Shown: positions 14,197 to 19,547 of the stretch, piece after piece
Position numbering within the stretch: position 1 is the first letter of the stretch
Layout: every line of letters begins with the position of its first letter
Program-made: the position numbers and the translations under genes
Origin: an uncultured Clostridia bacterium
GTDB taxonomy: Bacteria; Bacillota; Clostridia; Oscillospirales; Ruminococcaceae
Assembly (NCBI GenBank): GCA_938014915.1
Contig: CALLQQ010000129.1
Span: 1 to 19,547 of the forward strand
Direction of reading: 5' to 3'
Length of the DNA stretch: 19,547 nucleotides
The notes under the pieces: model-generated
The model's database searches: none
Told to the model about the DNA's origin: nothing
Seen by the model: the letters and a program-made list of their open reading frames with translations, nothing else

Positions 14197-14760
14197 GTGA
14201 AGTATAAATATCTTATTAATACGGGGAATTTCGGCGCACTTGATGAAGTGTACGAGATTCGCATATTGCTATGCTACCTCCTTCAGAATACGCCTGAGAA
14301 ACTAACGCAGGAGCAACTCATTGAAGTTGCCACTAAAGACGATATGATAAACTACTTCTATCTTGCTGACGCCATTGGCGGTATGTTGCGGGGCGGGTTT
14401 GCAGTACGGGAAAAGGGCGAAGATGGCAATGAATATTATAGTTTAACGGAAAAGGGCGAGGCGATAGCGGTCGAATTCAGGAGCTATATACCACGTGCTT
14501 TAAGGGATAGGATCGTAAAATCGGCGACCGAGCTATTCGAACAAATCAAAAGGGATAGAGAAGTAAAATGCACAATTACCGAACTTGAAAATGGGTTTGA
14601 AGTTAGCTTCATTCTCCTATCCGAGAAAAGCACATTGCTAGATATTCAGCTATATGCGCCCGACTATGAGCAGGCGAAAAAGATAAAAAATAATATAATG
14701 CACGATCCAACTTCATTCTATCTTGATTTAATAGGGATTGTACTTGACAACAAGGATTAG
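14197..14760 (+). CDS. DUF4364 family protein, probable winged-helix regulator
   Basis: 187 residues. The first ~85 residues look like a winged helix: LLCYLLQNTPEKLTQEQLIEVATKDDMINYFYLADAIGGML, then EYYSLTEKGEAIAVEF, a pattern shared with the DUF4364 family of Clostridia. The C-terminal half is an alpha/beta domain ending in YAPDYEQAKKIKNNIMHDP, of unknown role. The start is GTG at 14197, with GGGAG about 8 nt upstream and only 4 nt after the DUF3006 stop, so translation is coupled. It is the last gene of the tepA-ftsK transcript. No strong terminator follows, only a weak inverted repeat at 14855-14877. DNA binding is inferred from the predicted fold, and no target is known. Confidence 0.8.
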   Translation: MKYKYLINTGNFGALDEVYEIRILLCYLLQNTPEKLTQEQLIEVATKDDMINYFYLADAIGGMLRGGFAVREKGEDGNEYYSLTEKGEAIAVEFRSYIPRALRDRIVKSATELFEQIKRDREVKCTITELENGFEVSFILLSEKSTLLDIQLYAPDYEQAKKIKNNIMHDPTSFYLDLIGIVLDNKD

Positions 14761-14839
14761 ACAAAATCAAAGAGATGCTATAATTTTTATCTAAAAATAC
14801 TGAAAAGATATAACATGGATGTATATAAATAATTGAAAA

Positions 14840-14853
14840 AATACAATTGTATT
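14840..14853. repeat. Perfect 14-bp palindrome upstream of the potN -35
   Basis: AATACAATTGTATT reads the same on both strands and ends 8 bases before the -35 hexamer of the potN promoter. Its core TACAATTGTA fits the TACAnnTGTA pattern used by CopY/BlaI/MecI-type repressors, though short A/T palindromes also arise by chance in such DNA. A regulator binding site is plausible but unproven. The surrounding 14761-14839 stretch holds only a possible weak promoter (TTAGAC 14757-14762, TATAAT 14779-14784). Confidence 0.45.
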
Positions 14854-14854
14854 A

Positions 14855-14877
14855 AAAATGCTTGACAAGCGCATTTT
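14855..14877. repeat. Inverted repeat enclosing the potN -35 hexamer
   Basis: AAAATGC and GCATTTT are perfect 7-base arms around the 9 bases TTGACAAGC, which contain the -35 hexamer. As DNA this could be an operator for a dimeric repressor. As RNA from upstream read-through it could form a weak hairpin followed by GTG, a poor terminator for the DUF4364 transcript. Confidence 0.4.
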
Positions 14878-14890
14878 GTGAGGTTATACT
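14862..14890 (+). promoter_or_regulatory. Promoter of the potN-potABCD operon
   Basis: TTGACA (14862-14867), 17-base spacer, TATACT (14885-14890): near-consensus sigma-A promoter with start expected near 14897. This leaves a leader of about 170 nt before the potN ATG. The two inverted repeats immediately upstream and around the -35 suggest repression or activation. Confidence 0.8.
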
Positions 14891-14962
14891 ATGTTTCAAC
14901 ATTCATTATATAACTATATTTTATTTTAGGATTGAATCATAAAAATCCATCGGCAAATATTA

Positions 14963-15022
14963 ATAAACACGGTGTTTATATTCTCCATAAGGAGTAGAGG
15001 GGAATTGCTCCAGTGAGAATAT
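14963..15022 (+). promoter_or_regulatory. Structured leader of the potN operon, unidentified
   Basis: Two foldable elements lie side by side in the leader. The first is ATAAACAC-G-GTGTTTAT (14963-14979), a perfect 8-base inverted repeat. The second pairs ATATTCTC (14978-14985) with GAGAATAT (15015-15022), enclosing GGAG/CTCC (14991-14994 with 15008-15011) and a 13-base loop containing a GAGGGG run. They share two bases (14978-14979), so complete forms of both stems cannot coexist. It does not match any riboswitch class I can recognise from memory. No U-run terminator follows, so if it is regulatory it would act on translation or be a protein-binding site. Confidence 0.4.
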
Positions 15023-15066
15023 TTTAGTATTAATATTCAAAGGGTAATAACAGGAGGAAAATTGTT

Positions 15067-15405
15067 ATGAAAAAGCTTGAAATCTTTATTAAGCCGGAAA
15101 AATTAGAAACACTGAGAACTATCTTATCCAATCATGAATATGCTGGCATGACGACAACGGCAGTAATGGGTTGCGGTCATCAAAAGACACAGCTACCCGA
15201 ATTCGATGAAATAAGTCTTGACTTGAATTTAATGCCTAAAATACAAGTTATGACGGTGGTATGGGATGAAGATGTAGAAGAAATTATTACAGATATATGT
15301 GAGCAACTTTCGACTGGGTCGGTCGGTGATGGAAAGATATTCATATCTGATATAACCGATGTAGTGAGAATTCGCACAGGCGAGAGGGGCGAAGATATCC
15401 TCTAG
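15067..15405 (+). CDS. potN: PII-family signal protein of the PotN type
   Basis: 112 residues, the standard PII length. The ferredoxin-like core is recognisable: KKLEIFIKPEKLETLR at the start, GCGHQKT at the base of the T-loop, MPKIQV after it, B-loop TGSVGDGKIFISDI and C-terminal RIRTGERGEDIL. The last two hold the Lys and Arg residues that bind ATP/ADP phosphates. The T-loop has normal length but its sequence (QLPEFDEISLDLNLM) lacks the tyrosine uridylylated in GlnB/GlnK; a Leu stands at that position. The gene lies 33 nt ahead of potA, not next to amtB. PII-like proteins encoded with potABCD in Firmicutes have been described as PotN, an adenylate-sensing subfamily, and this gene fits that setting. 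The ATG follows AGGAGG by 9 nt. A role in gating the Pot importer by energy state is inference. Confidence 0.82.
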   Translation: MKKLEIFIKPEKLETLRTILSNHEYAGMTTTAVMGCGHQKTQLPEFDEISLDLNLMPKIQVMTVVWDEDVEEIITDICEQLSTGSVGDGKIFISDITDVVRIRTGERGEDIL

Positions 15406-15436
15406 TTAAACTAGAATTCATACCAAAAGGGGGATA
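15396..15436 (+). promoter_or_regulatory. Possible stem hiding the potA ribosome binding site
   Basis: TATCCTC at the end of potN (15396-15402) can pair with GGGGATA (15430-15436, six Watson-Crick pairs and one G-U), which covers the potA Shine-Dalgarno run. A small TAGT/ACTA stem (15403-15413) nests inside. Ribosomes finishing potN would open the stem, so potA translation would be coupled to potN. This is hand-folded and unconfirmed. Confidence 0.35.
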
Positions 15437-15438
15437 CA

Positions 15439-16596
15439 TTGTTGGCAAAAGAGAACGCTATTGTAGAGCAAGACGACGACGTTATAGTGAAACTTGTCGG
15501 TATAGATAAGTATTATAATGATAACAGGGTAGTGAAGAATTTAAGCCTTGATGTTAAGACGGGCGAATTTTTAACCTTACTTGGTCCATCGGGATGCGGC
15601 AAAACTACAACATTAAGAATGATAGCAGGATTTGAAGAAGTATCCAGTGGTAAAGTTTTCATCGAGGGGAAGGATTCCACCGATGTCGAACCGTACAAAC
15701 GCAATGTTAATACGGTATTCCAAAGTTATGCCCTCTTTCCGCATATGAATGTATATGACAATATAGCGTTCGGATTAGTTGAAAAGAAGGTTAAGAAAGC
15801 CGAGATACGTGAACGTGTAACGCAGATGCTTGCACTTGTTCAGCTATCAGGATTCGAAAAGCGTATGCCCGCTCAAATGTCGGGTGGGCAAAAGCAACGT
15901 GTTGCCATTGCCCGTGCTTTAATCAACAATCCGAAGGTGCTTTTATTAGATGAGCCGCTGGGCGCACTTGATTTAAAGCTACGTAAGCAAATGCAAGTCG
16001 AGCTAAAACATCTGCAAAGACAGCTGGGGATTACATTCATCTATGTAACCCACGATCAGGAGGAAGCGCTCACAATGAGCGATAGAATCGCAATCATGAA
16101 TGAGGGCGTTCTTGAGCAAATTGGCGAACCGTGGGAGGTTTACGAGCGCCCCTGTACGAAGTTTGTAGCTAATTTTATTGGGGAGAGCAATATTATTGAG
16201 GCATCTATTAGCGAATTAGACGGGGACAAGCTCACCGTAATAATGGAGGCGGGATCCGCCACAGTTCATGGTGAGGGATTCGTCTATGATGAGATGGTGA
16301 ATATCTCAATTCGCCCAGAAAAGGTAAAGTATTCTGCGGAGCCTGTCGATGGTTTTTCGCTATCAGGTGTTGTAAAAGAACATATTTATGTTGGTTCAAT
16401 TATTAAAACAATGGTTGAACTACCCAATTCACAAATTATTGTAATTAGTCGACAGCCGGATGAAACGCCTCCGCCCGTCGGTGAGAATATTTGGCTATAC
16501 TGGACAAAGGGCTCCGCCGTAGTAATGCATACTAAAGGCGACCCACTATACAATATTATTGAAGAACATTCCTACTTGAGCGACGAAACGATGTAA
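15439..16596 (+). CDS. potA: Polyamine-type ABC transporter ATP-binding protein PotA
   Basis: Cytoplasmic ATPase that powers the PotBC channel. 385 residues. Walker A GPSGCGKT at 49-56, Q-loop region VFQSYALFPHMNVYDNI, signature MSGGQKQR at 147-154, Walker B VLLLDEP at about 167-173, D-loop GALDLKLR and switch His205 in THDQEEALTMSD. The C-terminal third (about 245-385) is a TOBE-type regulatory domain with the ISIRPEKVKY motif usual in PotA and related subunits. There are two adjacent TTG codons (15439 and 15442), both compatible with the AAAAGGGGG site, so the exact first residue is uncertain by one. It starts 33 nt after potN and is followed by potB, potC and potD. The complete potABCD set supports polyamine or a related amine as substrate; the ATPase alone would fit several importers. 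Confidence 0.95.
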   Translation: MLAKENAIVEQDDDVIVKLVGIDKYYNDNRVVKNLSLDVKTGEFLTLLGPSGCGKTTTLRMIAGFEEVSSGKVFIEGKDSTDVEPYKRNVNTVFQSYALFPHMNVYDNIAFGLVEKKVKKAEIRERVTQMLALVQLSGFEKRMPAQMSGGQKQRVAIARALINNPKVLLLDEPLGALDLKLRKQMQVELKHLQRQLGITFIYVTHDQEEALTMSDRIAIMNEGVLEQIGEPWEVYERPCTKFVANFIGESNIIEASISELDGDKLTVIMEAGSATVHGEGFVYDEMVNISIRPEKVKYSAEPVDGFSLSGVVKEHIYVGSIIKTMVELPNSQIIVISRQPDETPPPVGENIWLYWTKGSAVVMHTKGDPLYNIIEEHSYLSDETM

Positions 16597-16614
16597 ATGT
16601 AAAGGGGTAGATAG

Positions 16615-17478
16615 ATGAAAAACATTACCAAAAAGATGAAGAAAGCCAGATCTGCGATTTTTATGATATCACCAGCGGTAATATGGCTAGTTATGTTCAT
16701 CGTAATTCCTATTGGTTTTATATTTTTCATTAGCTTCATGACAAAGAATGTTTATGGAGGTTATATTCATAAGTTGGATTTAACCGTATATTTGCGCTTT
16801 TTCGATAACCGATATCTGAGGATTTTCGGCTATTCTGCGCTGATCGCTTTAGCAACTACGATAATTTCCCTTTTGATGGGATACCCATTTGCATATATAA
16901 TATCTACTAGCAGTAAAAGGACAAGGAATCTTCTCATGATGGCTATAATGCTGCCATTCTGGATAAACTCACTTATTCGAACATCGGGCTGGATTACAAT
17001 TCTGCGCCTTGAGGGAGTTGCCAATACAGTTCTCCAGCGTCTGAATATTATACAGGAGCCACTAAAGATGCTATATACTGATGGCGCAGTGCTATTCGGG
17101 ATGGTATATGTCTTGTTCCCGTTCATGGTATTGCCGCTTTACACTTCACTTGAAAAGCTTGATCCAGCATTGCTTGAAGCATCGAGCGATCTAGGGGCTA
17201 GACCTTATAGAACTTTTCTAAGGGTGGTATTTCCGCAGACATTGCCCGGAGTATTTGCAGGCTCAATTCAAGTATTTGTACCGTCACTAGGATATTTCTT
17301 CATTGCTGATATCATGGGCGGCGGCAAAACTATTTTAATAGGTAATTTGATCAAAAACCAATTCACCATCGGGCGAGATTGGCCATTTGGAGCGGCATTG
17401 TCGATTATTTTAGTTGTCCTAACATTAGTATTGCTCAAGCTTTATTCAAAGATTGGTTCAATGGAGGATTTAGCATGA
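16615..17478 (+). CDS. potB: Polyamine-type ABC transporter permease PotB
   Basis: Membrane permease with about six transmembrane segments that forms the channel with PotC. 287 residues. A basic N-terminal tail is followed by the first helix (about 15-37). The EAA coupling loop, which docks onto PotA, reads LEASSDLGARPYRTFLRVVFPQTLPG near residues 190-215. The ATG at 16615 has AAAGGGGT 6 nt upstream and lies 18 nt after potA. Its last codons overlap the potC start by 4 bases (ATGA), giving tight translational coupling so that the two permeases are made in equal amounts. Confidence 0.95.
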   Translation: MKNITKKMKKARSAIFMISPAVIWLVMFIVIPIGFIFFISFMTKNVYGGYIHKLDLTVYLRFFDNRYLRIFGYSALIALATTIISLLMGYPFAYIISTSSKRTRNLLMMAIMLPFWINSLIRTSGWITILRLEGVANTVLQRLNIIQEPLKMLYTDGAVLFGMVYVLFPFMVLPLYTSLEKLDPALLEASSDLGARPYRTFLRVVFPQTLPGVFAGSIQVFVPSLGYFFIADIMGGGKTILIGNLIKNQFTIGRDWPFGAALSIILVVLTLVLLKLYSKIGSMEDLA

Positions 17479-18323
17479 GTAATAGAAAAAAAGGGAAAAA
17501 GATTAGACGTGTATCGTCGATTATATATGCTTGCCTGATATATATCTTTTTATATCTTCCCATCGTCGTTGTAATCGTGTTTTCATTCAACACTTCTAAG
17601 CTGAATCTTCGATTTGAAGGATTTACATTTGAATGGTACTGGAAAATGTTCGAGAATAAGCCGCTGATAGATTCGTTCAAGAATTCGATAATTGTTGCGG
17701 TTTCAAGCACATTTATTTCAGTCGTTGTCGGCACAATTGCATCTGTCGGGATGTATCGTTATTCCTTCCGTGGTAAGGGCATCATTGATTCAATGCTGTA
17801 TATTCCAATAGTAATACCCGAGATTATATTGGGAATATCGCTGCTGATGCTATTCACTGCGTTTGAAATAACGCTTGGCATGCTAACACTGATAATTGCC
17901 CATGTTAGCTTTTCTTTACCGTTTGTAATCGTTACAGTGCGCTCAAGAATGTCAGGATTCGATCGCTCAATTGAGGAGGCGGCAATGGACCTGGGAGCAA
18001 GCCCAATACGAACATTTACGAGAATCACTTTACCGATTATCGCACCCGGAGTTGTCGCTGGTGCAATGCTTGCATTAACCCTATCACTTGATGATGTGAT
18101 AGTGAGTTTCTTCACTACGGGCATTAAGAGCAAGACATTCCCAATACAAATACAGGGAATGGTCAGAACGGGCGTATCGCCCGATGTATACGCACTTAGC
18201 ACATTATTGATAGTCGGCACAATTATTATAATGATTCTAGTAAATGTATTTGATAGGATAGCAGATAAGAAAATGTATGGGGAGGAGAAATCAATTGACG
18301 AGGAGAGAGTTCCATTCGTTTAA
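17475..18323 (+). CDS. potC: Polyamine-type ABC transporter permease PotC
   Basis: Second permease subunit, 282 residues, about six membrane segments. A very basic N-terminus (MSNRKKGKKIRR) precedes the first helix (about 15-38). The coupling loop is EEAAMDLGASPIRTFTRITLPIIAPG near 170-195, and the downstream LSLDDVIVSFFTTG is characteristic of PotC. The start ATG at 17475 overlaps the potB stop in ATGA and has GGAGG 7 nt upstream, inside potB. An open frame continues upstream to 17379, but that part lies within potB and has no ribosome binding site. potD follows after 54 nt. Confidence 0.95.
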   Translation: MSNRKKGKKIRRVSSIIYACLIYIFLYLPIVVVIVFSFNTSKLNLRFEGFTFEWYWKMFENKPLIDSFKNSIIVAVSSTFISVVVGTIASVGMYRYSFRGKGIIDSMLYIPIVIPEIILGISLLMLFTAFEITLGMLTLIIAHVSFSLPFVIVTVRSRMSGFDRSIEEAAMDLGASPIRTFTRITLPIIAPGVVAGAMLALTLSLDDVIVSFFTTGIKSKTFPIQIQGMVRTGVSPDVYALSTLLIVGTIIIMILVNVFDRIADKKMYGEEKSIDEERVPFV

Positions 18324-18377
18324 TTAGATTATTCCTTATCATCTTGTAGATTATATAAACAAATTGGAGGAGAGTAA

Positions 18378-19436
18378 ATGAAAAAAGTTTTTAGATTTTT
18401 TGCTATTGGGGTAGCACTATCTTTAACTATCGCATTAGTTGGATGCGGTGGGGCGAAAACGACGGAGGACGGATATTCAACGGAACTTAATTTTTTTAAT
18501 TGGACCGAATATATGCCGAATTCTGTTATGGAAGCATTTAAAAAAGAATACGGCATCACAGTCAATGTCGACACATTTTCTTCGAATGAGGAATTGTTGA
18601 CAAAACTACTTGCAGGTGGGACATCTCAATACGATCTATCGGTAGCGAGCCATTACATGGTGCCGCCATTTAAGGAGCAGGGACTAATTCAGGAAATCGA
18701 CAAAGAAAATATAACTAACTTCGACAATCTTGATAGCAGATATATCGGGCTTGATTATGATAAGGAAAACAAACTATCAATTCCATATATGGTTAGCTGG
18801 ACTGCCATTGGAGTTAACAAAGATAAATACGATAAGGAAATCACAACATTTGACGATTTACTTGATAAAGATTTAGCCGATTCAATAGTTGTTCCCGACG
18901 ACCCACGTGAAATTATCGGCATCGCCCTAATCTCCCAAGGTAAAGATCCGAATTCGAGGGATAAAGACGAAATCATGGGAACACTTAGTTGGATAAAGGA
19001 TTTATCCAAAAACATTAGAAAATACGATTCTGATAATCCGAAAAGCCTTTTTGTGACGGGTGAAGTTAAAGTCGGCTATACATGGAATGCTGAAATCGCA
19101 TTAGCAGCGAGGGAAAATCCGTCGATTGTCGCCGTATTCCCAGATCATTCCCTATATTGCATTGATGCATTCATCATAACAAATGGAGCAAAGAATAAAA
19201 GAGAGGCGGAATTATTCATTGACTTCTGTCTAAGACCCGAGATTTCCGCTATGATAACGAATGACTATCCATACACTAACCCGAATGCAGCGGCATTACC
19301 GCTACTTGGGGAGGAATATACGGAAAATCCGGCTGTCAATGTTCCGCAGGAAGTCATTGATAAAGCTACTATGTACGAAGACGTCGGTGAGGCAGTCACC
19401 TATTATGAAGAATTATGGAATCTAATCAAAAACTAG
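18378..19436 (+). CDS. potD: Polyamine-type substrate-binding lipoprotein PotD
   Basis: Extracytoplasmic receptor that delivers substrate to PotBC. 352 residues. The signal peptide ends in a lipobox (ALVGC, Cys at about residue 23), so it is tethered to the membrane by lipid. The mature part resembles E. coli PotD throughout: FFNWTEYMPNSVMEAFKKEY at the start, YDLSVASHYMV, SIPYMVSWTAIGVN, the Glu in VPDDPREI, the Trp in VGYTWNAE and the Asp in YCIDAF. These correspond to the PotD residues that hold spermidine, except that Cys replaces the Trp normally before IDA/MDS, so the site may differ in substrate. AGGAG lies just ahead of the ATG. No terminator is visible in the 73 nt after the stop, so transcription probably continues into the next gene. 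Confidence 0.94.
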   Translation: MKKVFRFFAIGVALSLTIALVGCGGAKTTEDGYSTELNFFNWTEYMPNSVMEAFKKEYGITVNVDTFSSNEELLTKLLAGGTSQYDLSVASHYMVPPFKEQGLIQEIDKENITNFDNLDSRYIGLDYDKENKLSIPYMVSWTAIGVNKDKYDKEITTFDDLLDKDLADSIVVPDDPREIIGIALISQGKDPNSRDKDEIMGTLSWIKDLSKNIRKYDSDNPKSLFVTGEVKVGYTWNAEIALAARENPSIVAVFPDHSLYCIDAFIITNGAKNKREAELFIDFCLRPEISAMITNDYPYTNPNAAALPLLGEEYTENPAVNVPQEVIDKATMYEDVGEAVTYYEELWNLIKN

Positions 19437-19509
19437 CATAAAATAAAGATGGCATTCATATAATGGTTTCTACACTCACGACTAAAAGCGAAATTGCTTG
19501 GAGGGAATC

Positions 19510-19547
19510 ATGAAAGCTGACATTATCCTAATTAATGGCAAGATTTA
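19510..19547 (+). CDS. Amidohydrolase-like gene, first 12 codons only (runs off right edge)
   Basis: GGAGGG is followed after 4 nt by an ATG opening MKADIILINGKI, with the next codon beginning TA. This beta-strand opening (xADxxLxNGKI) is typical of the metal-dependent amidohydrolase superfamily, for example YtcJ-like amidohydrolases, adenine deaminases and dihydropyrimidinases. The gene is 73 nt after potD on the same strand with no terminator between, so it is probably in the pot operon and may act on an imported compound. The call rests on 12 residues only. Confidence 0.5.
   Translation, partial: MKADIILINGKI

Noticed and set aside
14761..15066. Known riboswitch (guanidine, purine, TPP, SAM, glycine, preQ1) or T-box in the potN leader
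   Set aside because: None of the conserved cores I know for these classes is present, and there is no T-box sequence; kept only as an unidentified structured leader.
17379..17474. Upstream extension of potC inside potB
   Set aside because: No ribosome binding site; the ATG at 17475 has GGAGG at 7 nt and the classic ATGA overlap with potB.
1..19547. CRISPR arrays, insertion sequences, prophage or integrative elements
   Set aside because: No regularly spaced direct repeats, transposase or integrase motifs, or terminal inverted repeats were seen; the window reads as ordinary core chromosome.

Overview
The window looks like chromosomal DNA of a low-G+C (roughly 40% by eye), endospore-forming anaerobe of the class Clostridia. 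The evidence is an AdhE-type fermentative aldehyde/alcohol dehydrogenase, the redox repressor Rex with matching operators, the sporulation/division set tepA-ylzJ-ftsK(spoIIIE), a PdaB-like polysaccharide deacetylase, DUF3006 and DUF4364 proteins, and strong purine-rich ribosome binding sites. I cannot name the genus. No insertion sequences, phage genes, integrases or CRISPR arrays are visible.

Layout. (1) 1-488, minus strand: the 5' end of a SAM-dependent methyltransferase running off the left edge, and a tRNA-Leu(UAA) gene with its own near-consensus promoter and an intrinsic terminator. (2) 577-1521, plus strand: a membrane-anchored PdaB-like deacetylase, convergent with adhE across a 14-bp hairpin. 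(3) 1581-8366, minus strand: an aconitase - isocitrate dehydrogenase - Rex operon, then adhE under its own promoter. A good Rex operator sits just downstream of the adhE -10, and a second Rex-like site overlaps the -35 of the aconitase promoter. Together they suggest a small redox circuit in which Rex controls adhE and its own operon. (4) 8435-14760, plus strand: tepA (ClpP-like protease), ylzJ, uppP (undecaprenyl-PP phosphatase), ftsK/spoIIIE, a ComEC-like metallo-beta-lactamase-fold hydrolase, DUF3006 and DUF4364, closely packed and probably one transcription unit for cell-envelope, division and sporulation functions. (5) 14761-15066: an intergenic region of about 300 bp with a near-consensus promoter, several inverted repeats and a leader that can fold. 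(6) 15067-19436, plus strand: a PII-like protein (PotN type), then potA, potB, potC and potD, a polyamine-type ABC importer. The operon probably continues into an amidohydrolase-like gene that starts at 19510 and runs off the right edge.

How it fits together. The central block couples NADPH/2-oxoglutarate supply (aconitase, NADP-type isocitrate dehydrogenase) to NADH disposal (AdhE) through Rex. The right-hand block puts an adenylate-sensing PII-family protein in the same transcript as an ATP-driven importer, which suggests that uptake is tuned to energy state. The least explained DNA is the promoter and leader in front of the PII-like gene.
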